Assembly: GCF_030408435.1 (NCBI RefSeq) | Contig: NZ_CP047046.1 | Coordinates: 1,532,572 to 1,596,571 of the forward strand | DNA from: Corynebacterium auriscanis | GTDB lineage: Bacteria > Actinomycetota > Actinomycetes > Mycobacteriales > Mycobacteriaceae | Reading direction: 5' to 3' | DNA length: 64,000 nt | Shown: piece after piece, positions 1 to 8,841 of the stretch | How positions within the stretch are numbered: position 1 is the first letter of the stretch | Layout: each line of letters opens with the position of its first letter | Notes under the pieces: generated by a model | Seen by the model: only the letters and a program-made list of their open reading frames with translations | Databases searched by the model: none | Told to the model about the DNA's origin: nothing | Translations under genes and position numbers: made by a program

Positions 1-1
1 T

Positions 2-2293
2 GAGATCGAGCTGGTGGACCTCTCCCCCGATGCTCTGCGCATTCGCCTGGCGCGCGGTGAGGTGTATCGACAACAGCAGGCTGAAACCGCACTGAACAGC
101 TACTTCCGGGTCGGCAACCTGACAGCCCTGCGCGAGCTGAGCCTGCTGTGGCTGGCCGACAAGGTCGACGAGGTACTGGAGAAGTACCGTGAGGACGAAA
201 AGATCCAGGACAACTGGCCCGCCCGCGAGCGTGTGGTCGTAGCAGTTCAAGGCGATGATGTCTCCGAGGCCCTGATCCGCCGTGGTGCGCGCATCACCGA
301 GCGTGTGGCCGGGCGCGAAATGCTCGTGGTGTTCGTCTCAGGTGCCGATGGGGCCCTGGAGGGCGACGTGCCACGGCGGTTGCGCCGATTGCAGGAGCTG
401 ACGGAATCCCTCGACGGCCAGTGGCGCGTCATCGAGGGCGACGATGTGGCCAAGACGTTGCTGGAGTTCGCGCGCACGGTCAATGCGTCGCAGTTGGTGA
501 TCGGCCTGGGCACGCGCATGAGCCGCCTGTTTAGTTCCACGGCCCACAAGATTATCGATGGGTCCGGGCGCATTGACGTGCACATTGTGTCCACGGTGGG
601 CTCGGCGGTGAAGAACGGGCGCAGTTCAACCGTTCGGTCGCTGCTGCGACGGGCGAAAACCTACGTGGTGGGGCGTTCGCGCCGGCACACTGGAGCGCTG
701 GATACGACTCCACAGTTAAGCCCCGCCCGGCGCGGAGCTGGCTGGGCGTTGGCGATCCTGGGGCCGATCCTGTTAACCCTGTTCATGACGCCCTTCGATC
801 ACCAGGAAGGTGCACTGGGTTCCATCCTGCTGGGGTATTTGACCATCGCGGTGTTCGCGGCGCTAGCGGGTGGTTTTGGTCCAGCGATTGTGGCTGTGGC
901 CTTGGGTTCTGTGCTAGCAAACTGGTTTTTCACCCACCCCTATCGCACACTCACGGTGACCGAGCCTGCCAACCTGGTGCAGATCATCTTGTTTTTTGTT
1001 ATTTCGGTGGCCGTCGCGGTGGTGGTGGATATTGCGGAACGACGCCGCGCTGAGTCCAACCGACGGCTAGGCCAGGCGGTGGTGCTGTCCGACCTCGCGC
1101 GTGGCGCGCTGGATGAGGGCGATGATATCCACAGTTTGCTATCGCGGTTGCGGGAGACGTTCAACCTGCGGCGCGTGGATTTGCAGCAGTATTCGAAGGA
1201 GCGGAAAAAGTGGGTGACGATGGCGACCACCGATCCCGGTGGGATCGGTGTGCCATGGCCCGGTAAGAAGACCCCCGCGCACGTGGGTGCGGGCGACGGC
1301 ATGCGGTTCGTGTTGGGCGGGCGGGAGCTGTCACCGGCGGAAAGTGCCATGATCGAGGCTCACGGTGCGCGGATCACCGCCATTATCGACCGCGAGCAGC
1401 TGCACGCGATGCGCCGGGCGACGGCCGCGTTGGAGGCGGGAAACCGTGTGGGTACGGCCCTGTTGACGGCCGTGTCTCACGACTTGCGCACCCCGCTGGC
1501 GGGGATCAAGGCGGCGATCACGGGGCTGACGATGGACGACGTGGAGCTGGACGAGGATTCCCGCGCGCTGTTGATGGACACGATTGCCTCCAGCACCGAC
1601 CGGCTGGAGACGGTCATTGGGAATCTGTTGGATATGAGCCGCGTGAACTCCAACACCGTCACCGTCCATCACGCCCCGGTGAATTACGCCGACGTGGTGG
1701 ATGCTGTTATCGCGGAGCTGCCCGAGGCTGCCCAGTACATCGAATCGCACGTGGATGCCTCGGTGGCACCCGCGGTAGGTGATACGGGCTTAGTGCAGCG
1801 CATTGTCGCCAACATTGTGATCAACGCGCGGACGTACGCGCCGAATTCGCCCATTGAGATCCGCGCGCAAGAGGGTGTTAGTGCAAACACGGCTTCCCCC
1901 AGCACCGTGCAACTCATCATCAGCGACCACGGCCCTGGGTTTCCACCAGAGAAGCTCAACGACGTGTTCACTCCCTTCCAGCGCCTTGGCGATCAATCTG
2001 CCAACCAGAATGGACTGGGCCTGGGCCTGGCAGTCGCCCGCGGATTCGCCGAGGCCATGGGCGGTAGCTTGGAAGCACACAACACGCCCGGCGGAGGCGC
2101 GACGCTGGTGCTCACACTCCCCCGCGCTGGAGCTGCGCCCACTGATCTCACATCCGCCGCGGATCACACACCCACTGCCGCCCCACACCCCACCTCCACG
2201 GACCGCCACCGTACGGGGACGGCAGGGGTGGGGATGAGGGTGGCGTCGGATAAAAAAGAAACCAACAACGCCAACCCCAAGGAACCAGAATGA
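2..2293 (+). CDS. kdpD: KdpD sensor histidine kinase (5' end outside window)
   Basis: Membrane sensor kinase that responds to low potassium or turgor and phosphorylates KdpE to switch on the Kdp K+-ATPase. The reading frame is open from base 2, so the N-terminal part of the KdpD domain is missing. In order, counting from the GTG at 14: the end of the KdpD domain (1-75), a universal-stress-like domain (about 75-205), four membrane helices of the DUF4118 type (about 245-345), a dimerisation/phosphoacceptor region with SHDLRTP (His about 489), and a C-terminal ATPase with a GxGLGL-type box near 665. The last 50 residues are low-complexity Thr/Pro/His. The stop overlaps the kdpE start by 4 bp (ATGA), indicating translational coupling. 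Confidence 0.95.
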   Translation, partial: EIELVDLSPDALRIRLARGEVYRQQQAETALNSYFRVGNLTALRELSLLWLADKVDEVLEKYREDEKIQDNWPARERVVVAVQGDDVSEALIRRGARITERVAGREMLVVFVSGADGALEGDVPRRLRRLQELTESLDGQWRVIEGDDVAKTLLEFARTVNASQLVIGLGTRMSRLFSSTAHKIIDGSGRIDVHIVSTVGSAVKNGRSSTVRSLLRRAKTYVVGRSRRHTGALDTTPQLSPARRGAGWALAILGPILLTLFMTPFDHQEGALGSILLGYLTIAVFAALAGGFGPAIVAVALGSVLANWFFTHPYRTLTVTEPANLVQIILFFVISVAVAVVVDIAERRRAESNRRLGQAVVLSDLARGALDEGDDIHSLLSRLRETFNLRRVDLQQYSKERKKWVTMATTDPGGIGVPWPGKKTPAHVGAGDGMRFVLGGRELSPAESAMIEAHGARITAIIDREQLHAMRRATAALEAGNRVGTALLTAVSHDLRTPLAGIKAAITGLTMDDVELDEDSRALLMDTIASSTDRLETVIGNLLDMSRVNSNTVTVHHAPVNYADVVDAVIAELPEAAQYIESHVDASVAPAVGDTGLVQRIVANIVINARTYAPNSPIEIRAQEGVSANTASPSTVQLIISDHGPGFPPEKLNDVFTPFQRLGDQSANQNGLGLGLAVARGFAEAMGGSLEAHNTPGGGATLVLTLPRAGAAPTDLTSAADHTPTAAPHPTSTDRHRTGTAGVGMRVASDKKETNNANPKEPE

Positions 2294-2979
2294 ACAGTGA
2301 AAAGATTTTGATGGTTGAGGACGACGCCCCCTTGGCCAATGCGGTGCTCGTCACCCTTCGGGCGCGGGGGTATGACGTGAAGGTGGCGAAGACCGCCAGC
2401 GCGGCGATCAAGCTGGCCGCCGAGTGGCACCCGCACGCGCTGCTGCTGGACCTGGGGCTACCGGATATGAGCGGCCTAGACGTTCTGCGTGCCCTACGGA
2501 GCTGGAGCGATGTGCCCGTTCTAGTGGTCTCGGCGCGGCACGACGAGGCCGGGAAAATTAACGCGCTGGATGAGGGCGCCGATGATTACGTGACCAAGCC
2601 GTTTGCCGTGGGGGAGCTGCTGGCGAGGCTGCGGGCGGCGTTACGCAGGGCCCCCAGTGAGGAGGCGGAGCAACCGGTGGTGTGGACCTCCGATGGGCGC
2701 GTGGCGTTCGATTTGCCGGAAAAGCGCGTGACAGTGGATGGTGCGGAGGTGCATCTCACGCCCCGCGAATGGGGAATCGCGGAGTACCTGATTCGCCATC
2801 AGGGGCGGTTGGTGACGAAGCTGGAGCTGCTACAGGCGGTATGGGGCGAATCATATAAGAAGGAGACGAACTACCTGCGGGTGTATATGTCTCAGCTGCG
2901 CGCGAAGCTGGAGCGCGATCCCGCGAATCCGCAGTACTTCACGACGGAGCTGGGGGTTGGGTATCGGCTGGTGCTGTAA
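2290..2979 (+). CDS. kdpE: KdpE response regulator
   Basis: OmpR/PhoB-type response regulator, 229 residues, the usual length for KdpE. The receiver domain (1-115) has the acidic pair ED (10-11), the phosphoacceptor Asp54 in LLLDLGLPD and Lys103 in TKPF. A winged-helix DNA-binding domain (about 130-229) follows, with the typical LTPREW and YLRVYMSQLRAKLE segments. It is the partner of the upstream kinase, with which it overlaps by 4 bp. It ends in a tandem repeat that copies its own 3' end, followed by a terminator hairpin. Confidence 0.95.
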   Translation: MNSEKILMVEDDAPLANAVLVTLRARGYDVKVAKTASAAIKLAAEWHPHALLLDLGLPDMSGLDVLRALRSWSDVPVLVVSARHDEAGKINALDEGADDYVTKPFAVGELLARLRAALRRAPSEEAEQPVVWTSDGRVAFDLPEKRVTVDGAEVHLTPREWGIAEYLIRHQGRLVTKLELLQAVWGESYKKETNYLRVYMSQLRAKLERDPANPQYFTTELGVGYRLVL

Positions 2980-2983
2980 GCGG

Positions 2984-3134
2984 GCGTCGTAGGCGCAGGC
3001 CGTCAGCCGGAGTTGGGTAGCGACCAGCGTTCCAAGCAGCGTCGTAGGCGCAGGCCGTCAGCCGGAGTTGGGTAGCGACTGGTGCTGTAAGCGGGCGTTG
3101 TAGGCGCAGGCCGTCAGCCGGAGTTGGGCGGTCT
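2984..3134. repeat. Three ~41-bp direct repeats after kdpE
   Basis: A 41-bp unit beginning GCGTCGTAGGCGCAGGCCGT and ending near GTTGGGTAGCGAC occurs at 2984-3024, 3039-3079 and (diverged) 3095-3134. The stretch covering the kdpE stop, CTGGTGCTGTAAGCGGGCG, at about 2968-2986, recurs at 3079-3097. The array therefore includes a copy of the gene's own terminus. Confidence 0.9.
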
Positions 3135-3143
3135 GCGCATAAA

Positions 3144-3182
3144 AGCACCCACCATCCGCATGATGCGGAAATGGTAGGTGCT
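3144..3182. terminator. Hairpin between kdpE and the doxX-like gene
   Basis: AGCACCCACCAT pairs with ATGGTAGGTGCT, and an inner CCGCAT/ATGCGG stem extends it. It sits between two convergent genes and probably terminates both. The T-run is weak. Confidence 0.6.
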
Positions 3183-3281
3183 GGGTTTGTGGGTGGTGGC
3201 GAGTGTGCGCTGGGTTAATTGGCGATGGCTTACCAGCCTTGGCACGTGGGCCTGCCTAACGTGCGGCCACCACGGTCCCGT

Positions 3282-3722
3282 TTAGTGCTTGTTGTCGCGA
3301 GTAGCCAGGTACAGCAGGCCACCGATGACGGCGAGGTTCTTAACGAACTGCAGCTGCTGCTGGCCCTTGTCTTCCTCGGTTTCCTGATCCCAGAAAGCGT
3401 GGCCAACCAAGGTGGTTGGAATGAGGGAACCGACCAAGCCCAGTGCGCTGAGCTGTGGGAAGATACCCAAGGCCAGTGCGGAACCCAGTCCCATCTGAGC
3501 GTACGCATTGATGGTGGCCATGTGCTTGCCCTCGACGGGCAGGTTGTTCAGGCCGACCTTCTTCGCTGCAGAATCGGCCATTCCGCCAACGCCCTCGATG
3601 TTTTTCAGCGCGTTCTGTGCGCCGATGATGAACAGTGGCATAACGGCAGCGCGGCCTAAGACGGAGCCAGCCTTCGAGATAAAGGATCGTTCTGGCTGGG
3701 TTTTCAACAGGTTGTTCAACAT
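3282..3722 (-). CDS. DoxX-family membrane protein
   Basis: A 146-residue protein with about four hydrophobic segments (roughly 20-40, 68-88, 90-112 and 126-142), as in DoxX/DoxD-like proteins. These are small inner-membrane proteins linked in other bacteria to thiol or redox stress and to quinone/thiosulfate metabolism. The start ATG at 3722 is preceded by GTAGGAGGGT, a strong ribosome site. It is a single gene transcribed towards kdpE. A long leader carries two identical palindromic sites (3804-3822 and 3847-3865), so it is probably under a dedicated regulator. The exact function is unknown. Confidence 0.8.
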   Translation of the reverse strand: MLNNLLKTQPERSFISKAGSVLGRAAVMPLFIIGAQNALKNIEGVGGMADSAAKKVGLNNLPVEGKHMATINAYAQMGLGSALALGIFPQLSALGLVGSLIPTTLVGHAFWDQETEEDKGQQQLQFVKNLAVIGGLLYLATRDNKH

Positions 3723-3803
3723 AGTGGTGACCCTCCTACGGGTATTGAGTGTTGGGCTGTGGTCTTGCCCTAATGGTCAGTCTAATTACGTTCATTGGCT
3801 GTA

Positions 3804-3865
3804 TCACCCACCATGTAGGTGACAGTTCAGCATTTTATCGTTCACATCACCCACCATGTAGGTGA
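3804..3865. promoter_or_regulatory. Two identical 19-bp operator-like palindromes
   Basis: TCACCCACCATGTAGGTGA occurs at 3804-3822 and again, identical, at 3847-3865 (start-to-start 43 bp, about four helical turns). Each copy has TCACC/GGTGA arms. The sites lie 82-143 bp upstream of the doxX-like start. Two identical palindromes on the same face of the helix look like binding sites for a dimeric repressor or activator. Confidence 0.65.
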
Positions 3866-3921
3866 TACGTCAACCATCATAGCGGAGGGTGTTGGTGTTC
3901 GCAATAGCCAAGCGGACACCG

Positions 3922-4033
3922 ACCCAAAAAAAATTTCGGCAACCGCCAAACCCCGCGCCTCTCGCCAAAAAGAGTTTTCACCAACCGCCACACCCCGCGC
4001 CTCTCGCCCAAAAAATTTTCGGCAACCGCCACC
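3922..4033. repeat. ~43-bp direct repeat, 2.5 copies
   Basis: Two full units share CCGCGCCTCTCGCC and ACCGCCA with A-rich joints (about 3922-3965 and 3966-4009), followed by a partial third to 4033. They lie in a non-coding stretch (3866-4305) that otherwise shows only C-rich low-complexity sequence and no credible gene. Confidence 0.7.
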
Positions 4034-4305
4034 TATGCACTTCTCCCCCATATAGCTTTCCCCACCCGCCACGTCCGCATCCCTCCCTAAAACTCTTTCA
4101 GGCTGCCCGTTTCACCCCCCTTCTGCGAATATCTTCACTCCCCGAGATTTTTACCCCCAGCGAACAGCCGGAAAAAGCTTTTCTCATACCTGATCCCGTT
4201 TCACCCCAAATGCCTCCACCCCTGCGGCGCCGATGATCCATTTCATGGACATGATCCTCCCTCACCCCTCAATTCCACGCACTCCCGCACAACTACGTTC
4301 AACAA

Positions 4306-4354
4306 ACAGAACGAAACAACACAAAAACCGACCCAACGACGCATCTCATTCTGC
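4306..4354 (+). repeat. R1 element, copy 1 (49 nt)
   Basis: Left arm ACAGAACGAAA, 25-nt variable middle, right arm CATCTCATTCTGC. The first base of the left arm is A instead of G. This is one of 16 same-orientation copies in the window; see the R1 finding. The rest of 4355-4493 is A-rich and C-rich sequence without a gene. Confidence 0.85.
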
Positions 4355-4493
4355 AAACCCAACCGGCGCGAAGAAAACAGGAACGAATATCAAGCAACAC
4401 AGAAACACGCCACCCAACACGCCCTAAAACACGCTGCCCAACACCCCCCAAAAAAGCAGAGCTAAGGGTCAAAAAGCAGAAAGAAGCGACACG

Positions 4494-4529
4494 AAAAAAC
4501 GCCTCCACCTCGAATCAAGGTGGGGGCGC
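4494..4529 (-). terminator. Intrinsic terminator of tRNA-Glu
   Basis: On the minus strand a GCGCCCCCACCT / AGGTGGAGGCG stem with a 7-nt loop is followed by TTTTTT. It starts about 10 nt after the 3' end of the tRNA. Confidence 0.85.
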
Positions 4530-4539
4530 TGAGATTTGG

Positions 4540-4612
4540 TACCCCGTACGGGATTTGAACCCGTGTTACCGGCGTGAGAGGCCAGCGTCCTAGGCCGCTA
4601 GACGAACGGGGC
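4540..4612 (-). tRNA. tRNA-Glu(CTC)
   Basis: A 73-nt cloverleaf read on the minus strand: acceptor GCCCCGT/ACGGGGT, T-arm GGTTCAAATCC and anticodon loop CTCTCAC with anticodon CTC. The anticodon stem is CTGGC/GCCGG and so contains one T-G wobble. The copy at 29116 differs there by one base and has a perfect stem. No CCA is encoded. Confidence 0.95.
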
Positions 4613-4992
4613 AGGACATCACAGTTGCGACTGAAATCAGTGTGCAAGCGACGGAACAGAACTTTACACGTCACGGGAAATATTTACCTAATCCGCAGGT
4701 CACTCGATGATTTACACCAAATCGATGCCAATTCCCACTGAAAAGAAGTCCGAGTAGGCCCCCACCCTGCCCATAACCTCGCCATCCCCGCCATCCCACT
4801 CGCCACCCTTCCGCAAAAAATGCGCATAACCGATTGGGCAACTGCACCTCTCGAGGCCTAAAATCCCCAAGTAAATCAGTTCTGTGTTAGCTGGCCGATC
4901 ATCGCGGACGAGCCGTAACCCTCGTCACACGCCCCGACGCGCTGGCCTACACACCCGATTTCAAACCCATAGCAGCTAGAAAGAGCTCCCAA
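4613..4992. other. Intergenic, no gene seen
   Basis: About 380 bp between divergent tRNA-Glu and the OPT transporter. It must hold both promoters, but I see no confident hexamers, no repeat and no small ORF with a good ribosome site. Confidence 0.6.
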
Positions 4993-7221
4993 ATGACCAG
5001 CTCATCTGATTCAGCAGGCTCGGCCCAACCGGCCGACCTGCGAGATAAAGCAAAGCCCACCTCTCCGGTGCGAGAGTTCACTCTCCGCGCGGTCATCCTC
5101 GGTGGCATTATCACTCTGATTTTCACCGCGGCCAACGTGTACTTGGGCCTCCGCGTGGGCCTCACGTTCGCCACGTCCATCCCCGCCGCCGTGATCTCCA
5201 TGGCGATCCTGCGTAACTTCAAGGATCACTCCATCCAGGAGAACAACATCGTACAGACCATCGCGTCTGCCGCGGGCACCCTCTCGGCGATCATCTTCGT
5301 CCTCCCCGGCCTCATCATGGTCGGCTGGTGGCAAGGCTTCCCGTACTGGACGACAGCCGCGGTCTGCGCGATCGGCGGCATCCTCGGCGTGATGTTCTCC
5401 ATCCCGCTGCGCCGCGCGCTCGTCACCGGCTCTGACCTGCCGTTCCCAGAAGGCGTGGCCGCTGCGGAGGTCCTCAAGGTCGGTGACACTCAAGGTGAAC
5501 AAAACGCGCAAGCCGCCAACGCTGCCGCCACTGCTGGAACGAACCCAGCCAGCACCCCCGCTGCCGACGCCACGGGCACGACGGGCGCCGGCACCGTCAT
5601 TGCTGAATCCGCGGGCGACAGCACCGGCAGCACCAGCAGCACCGGCAACACTGACAACACTGGCAACGCCAGCAACACCCTCAGCACCAGCAGCACCTCC
5701 ACCGATGCCCACGAGGAGAACAAGCAAGGCCTCCGAATGATCATCGTCGGCGCCCTGGCCTCCGCGGCCATGGCCATCCTCGGTGCGATGAAGGTCGCCG
5801 CCACGGAGATCGCCACGTTCTTCCGCGTCGGCTCCGGCGGCACGATGATTGGCGGTTCCCTCTCCCTCGCACTGATCGGTGTGGGGCACCTGGTCGGTCT
5901 TTCTGTCGGAATCGCGATGATCATCGGCCTCGCCATCTCCTACGGAGTGCTGCTCCCACTGCGCACGTCCGGTCTCATTCCAGCGGAAGGCGATATCTCT
6001 GACATCGTGTCCTCCACCTTCGCCTCCGACGTCCGTTTCATCGGCGCCGGTGCGATGGCGATCGCTGCGGTTTGGACTCTGCTGAAGATCATCGGACCAA
6101 TCATCAAGGGAATCAAAGACAGCATGGCGTCGTCCCGCGCCCGTAACGCCGGCCAACAAGTAGCCCTCACCGAAAAAGACATCCCCTTCCCCGTGGTCGC
6201 AGGTGTGACTTTGGCCTCGATGATCCCCGTGGGTGTGCTGCTGTGGCTGTTCGTCAAGGATTCCGCCATCACCCACCACATGACCGGCCTGATTATCTTG
6301 TCGATCGTCTACACCCTCCTGGTCGGCCTGATCGTGGCTTCCATCTGTGGTTACATGGCCGGCCTGATCGGCGCGTCGAACTCCCCGATCTCTGGCGTGG
6401 GCATCATCGTGGTGTTGTCGGCTGCTTTGCTGATCAAGGTGGTTGTTGGGGGTGAGGCCGACGCCGACGCGCTGGTCGCCTACACCCTCTTCACGGCCGC
6501 GGTGGTATTCGGCATCGCGACGATCTCGAACGATAACCTGCAGGACTTGAAGACCGGCCAACTGGTGGGCGCGACCCCGTGGAAGCAGCAGGCCGCCCTC
6601 GTCTTCGGTGTGATCTTCGGCTCGATTGTCATCCCGCCAATTCTGGAACTGATGCTGAAGGGCTTCGGTTTCGCCGGCGCTCCCGGGGCTGGTGCGGATG
6701 CGCTGCCTGCGCCTCAGGCGGCCCTGCTGAGCTCCGTGGCTAAGGGCATTTTCGGTAACTCCCTGGACTGGGGCCTGATTGGCTTGGGTGCGGCGATCGG
6801 CGCCGTGGTGATTGTCATCAACGAGGTCCTGTCCAAAACCGGTGAGTTTTCCCTGCCTCCACTGGCCGTGGGCATGGGCATGTACCTGCCGGCTTCCCTG
6901 ACCTTGGTCATTCCTATCGGTGCCCTGCTGGGTTACCTGTACAACAAGTGGGCCGATAAGCAGGCGAATGCGGAGCGCACCAAGCGCATGGGTGTGCTGA
7001 TGGCCACCGGTTTGATCGTGGGTGAATCGCTGTTCGGTGTGCTCAACGCGGGCATCATCGCGGCGACCTCTGATAGCTCCGCGCTGGCCGTGGTTGGCGA
7101 GGACTTCGCGAAGACCGCCCAGTGGATTGGCCTGGCGCTGTTCGTTGTCCTGGTGGGCATGGTGTACAACTACCTGAAGAAGTCCCAGGCAAAGACCGGG
7201 GTGAAGACCGCGGCGAAGTAG
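4993..7221 (+). CDS. OPT-family oligopeptide transporter
   Basis: A 742-residue polytopic membrane protein of the OPT/YSL superfamily, which imports small peptides or metal chelates by proton symport. The N-terminal family signature is visible (REFTLRAVILGG followed by NVYLGLRVG, residues about 27-55), as is NNIVQTIASAAGT near 85. About 15 hydrophobic helices follow. Residues about 165-240 form a hydrophilic Ala/Thr/Ser/Gly/Asn insert (runs such as STGSTSSTGNTDNTGNAS) between membrane segments, probably a long loop and unusual for the family. Start ATG at 4993 follows GAAAGAGC. The 5' neighbour is tRNA-Glu; the next gene follows after 46 bp, possibly co-transcribed. Confidence 0.9.
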   Translation: MTSSSDSAGSAQPADLRDKAKPTSPVREFTLRAVILGGIITLIFTAANVYLGLRVGLTFATSIPAAVISMAILRNFKDHSIQENNIVQTIASAAGTLSAIIFVLPGLIMVGWWQGFPYWTTAAVCAIGGILGVMFSIPLRRALVTGSDLPFPEGVAAAEVLKVGDTQGEQNAQAANAAATAGTNPASTPAADATGTTGAGTVIAESAGDSTGSTSSTGNTDNTGNASNTLSTSSTSTDAHEENKQGLRMIIVGALASAAMAILGAMKVAATEIATFFRVGSGGTMIGGSLSLALIGVGHLVGLSVGIAMIIGLAISYGVLLPLRTSGLIPAEGDISDIVSSTFASDVRFIGAGAMAIAAVWTLLKIIGPIIKGIKDSMASSRARNAGQQVALTEKDIPFPVVAGVTLASMIPVGVLLWLFVKDSAITHHMTGLIILSIVYTLLVGLIVASICGYMAGLIGASNSPISGVGIIVVLSAALLIKVVVGGEADADALVAYTLFTAAVVFGIATISNDNLQDLKTGQLVGATPWKQQAALVFGVIFGSIVIPPILELMLKGFGFAGAPGAGADALPAPQAALLSSVAKGIFGNSLDWGLIGLGAAIGAVVIVINEVLSKTGEFSLPPLAVGMGMYLPASLTLVIPIGALLGYLYNKWADKQANAERTKRMGVLMATGLIVGESLFGVLNAGIIAATSDSSALAVVGEDFAKTAQWIGLALFVVLVGMVYNYLKKSQAKTGVKTAAK

Positions 7222-7267
7222 TTGCTGGGGTCTCCCGCCGCGGAGAACCAGACAAAGGCAGCATATT

Positions 7268-8719
7268 TTGTCCCTAGCTACAGAATCCCTAGCTACAGAA
7301 ACTGTGAAGCGCATCCACCTGCGCCCCAGCCACAAAATCGTGTTGGGTGTGGTGGGTGCGCTTTCGGCGTTGGTCGCACTGTTTAACCCACGGGCTTCCC
7401 TGGAGCGCGGCAGCCTGGTCCTCCAGTACCGGTTGGATCTGGACGTATACCGCGTGGGTGCACAGCGCGTGCTGGATGGGTTGGAGCTGTACAGCGGGCA
7501 CTTCCCCATCATCGGCGATATCGAATTGCCGTTTACGTACCCACCGATTTCCGCGTTGTTGTTCACGCCTTTGACGGTGCTGCCGTACACGGCCAGTTCT
7601 GTGTTGTTGACGTTCGCGACCGTGGCGGTGACCTGGTGGGTTGTGGCGCACACGGTGCATTCAGCCGCACGCGTAGAGCGGAATTTCGCCGGCTGGGTGG
7701 CCGTGGCCCTGACCGCGGTGCTGATCCACCTGAGCCCTATCCATACCTCCATCACGTACGGTCAGATCAACGTGCTGTTGATGGCGATGGTGTTCGCGGA
7801 TGCCTTCGTGGTCCCCCGCCGTTTCCGTGGCCTGTTGACGGGGTTTGCCGTTGCTATCAAATTGACGCCCGCCGTATTCGGATTGTGGTTCTTGCTTCGC
7901 AAAGATTGGGGCTCCGTGGTCCGGATGGGCGCGGGCACGGTGGGTGCCACCGCGCTGGCGTGGTTGATTCTGCCGCGGGATTCCATGCGGTATTGGACAC
8001 AGACTCTGCGCGAAACTGGGCGGATCGGCGGCGAGGAATACGCGTTGAATCAGAGCCTGAACGGATTGCTCTACCGCATGGGTCTGCGTGCGAAGGCGGC
8101 TGACGGCGGCGGTGTGGGCGAACAGGTTGGGGAGGCGCTGAACACTGCACAGGGCGCAAGTGGTTCGCACAGCGCGTATGGGGCGCAGCTGTGGCTGATG
8201 CTGGTTGTCCTGGCGCTCATTGTGGTGAGTTTCGTGATGGTGCGGTTGCTCCGCGCGGGAGCACCCATTGCGGCGCTGTGTGTTAATGCGCTGTTCGCGC
8301 TGCTGGCTAGTCCGATTTCGTGGTCGCACCACTGGTCTTGGGCGCCGGTGTTGTTAGTGGCGATTGGTTGCTACGCGTTGGCTAGTCCCCGCGGATCGAG
8401 CGGTGGGCAAATTTACCGGCAGGGAGCGAATTGGCACGAAGCCAGCCGACGCGAGGTGCCCCCTGCTTCCCCCGGTTCGGGCCTAGATGCCCGCCCCCTC
8501 GCGGGCCCGCGCTGGATGTGGGTGGCCCTGCTCGTCGCGGGCTTCGCCGCTTTCGCACTGGAACCGACCCTCTACGTGCCATTCAACGATCACCGAGAGT
8601 TGCACTGGAACCTCTGGCAGCAATTCGTGGGCAACGCCTACCTGTGGTGGACCCTCATTGCGCTCGCATTGCTGGGCACCTTCGCCCGTACTCCCCGACC
8701 TACCTGCCCACGCGCCTGA
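7268..8719 (+). CDS. GT87-family polyprenol-phosphate-mannose mannosyltransferase
   Basis: A 483-residue membrane glycosyltransferase of the DUF2029/GT87 type. In Corynebacteriales such enzymes use polyprenyl-phosphate mannose to add alpha-1,2 mannose units to lipomannan and related envelope glycolipids. The N-terminal segment LDLDVYRVGAQRVLDG (about 58-73) carries the conserved acidic residue after the first membrane helix, followed by PFTYPP. About ten hydrophobic helices follow. Residues about 375-415 form a hydrophilic loop rich in Gly/Ser/Arg/Pro. The assigned start is TTG; the N-terminus repeats LATES/LATET, so a downstream GTG (VKRIHLRP) is an alternative. Confidence 0.8.
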   Translation: MSLATESLATETVKRIHLRPSHKIVLGVVGALSALVALFNPRASLERGSLVLQYRLDLDVYRVGAQRVLDGLELYSGHFPIIGDIELPFTYPPISALLFTPLTVLPYTASSVLLTFATVAVTWWVVAHTVHSAARVERNFAGWVAVALTAVLIHLSPIHTSITYGQINVLLMAMVFADAFVVPRRFRGLLTGFAVAIKLTPAVFGLWFLLRKDWGSVVRMGAGTVGATALAWLILPRDSMRYWTQTLRETGRIGGEEYALNQSLNGLLYRMGLRAKAADGGGVGEQVGEALNTAQGASGSHSAYGAQLWLMLVVLALIVVSFVMVRLLRAGAPIAALCVNALFALLASPISWSHHWSWAPVLLVAIGCYALASPRGSSGGQIYRQGANWHEASRREVPPASPGSGLDARPLAGPRWMWVALLVAGFAAFALEPTLYVPFNDHRELHWNLWQQFVGNAYLWWTLIALALLGTFARTPRPTCPRA

Positions 8720-8841
8720 CTGCCCCTTGGGAGCGCCTTGCCCTACCCATGCCACCTCCAACGGGATCTTGTGGTCCCAAACCCGAACCCTTCGGCACGG
8801 CGTCGAAAATTAAGGCCCCCAAGCAGGTACGTTAGGTAGCG

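Noticed and set aside
5011..7755. 914-codon open frame antisense to the OPT transporter
   Set aside because: Its protein is rich in His, Asp, Arg and Gly, with no domain, and it mirrors the high-GC third codon positions of the sense gene.
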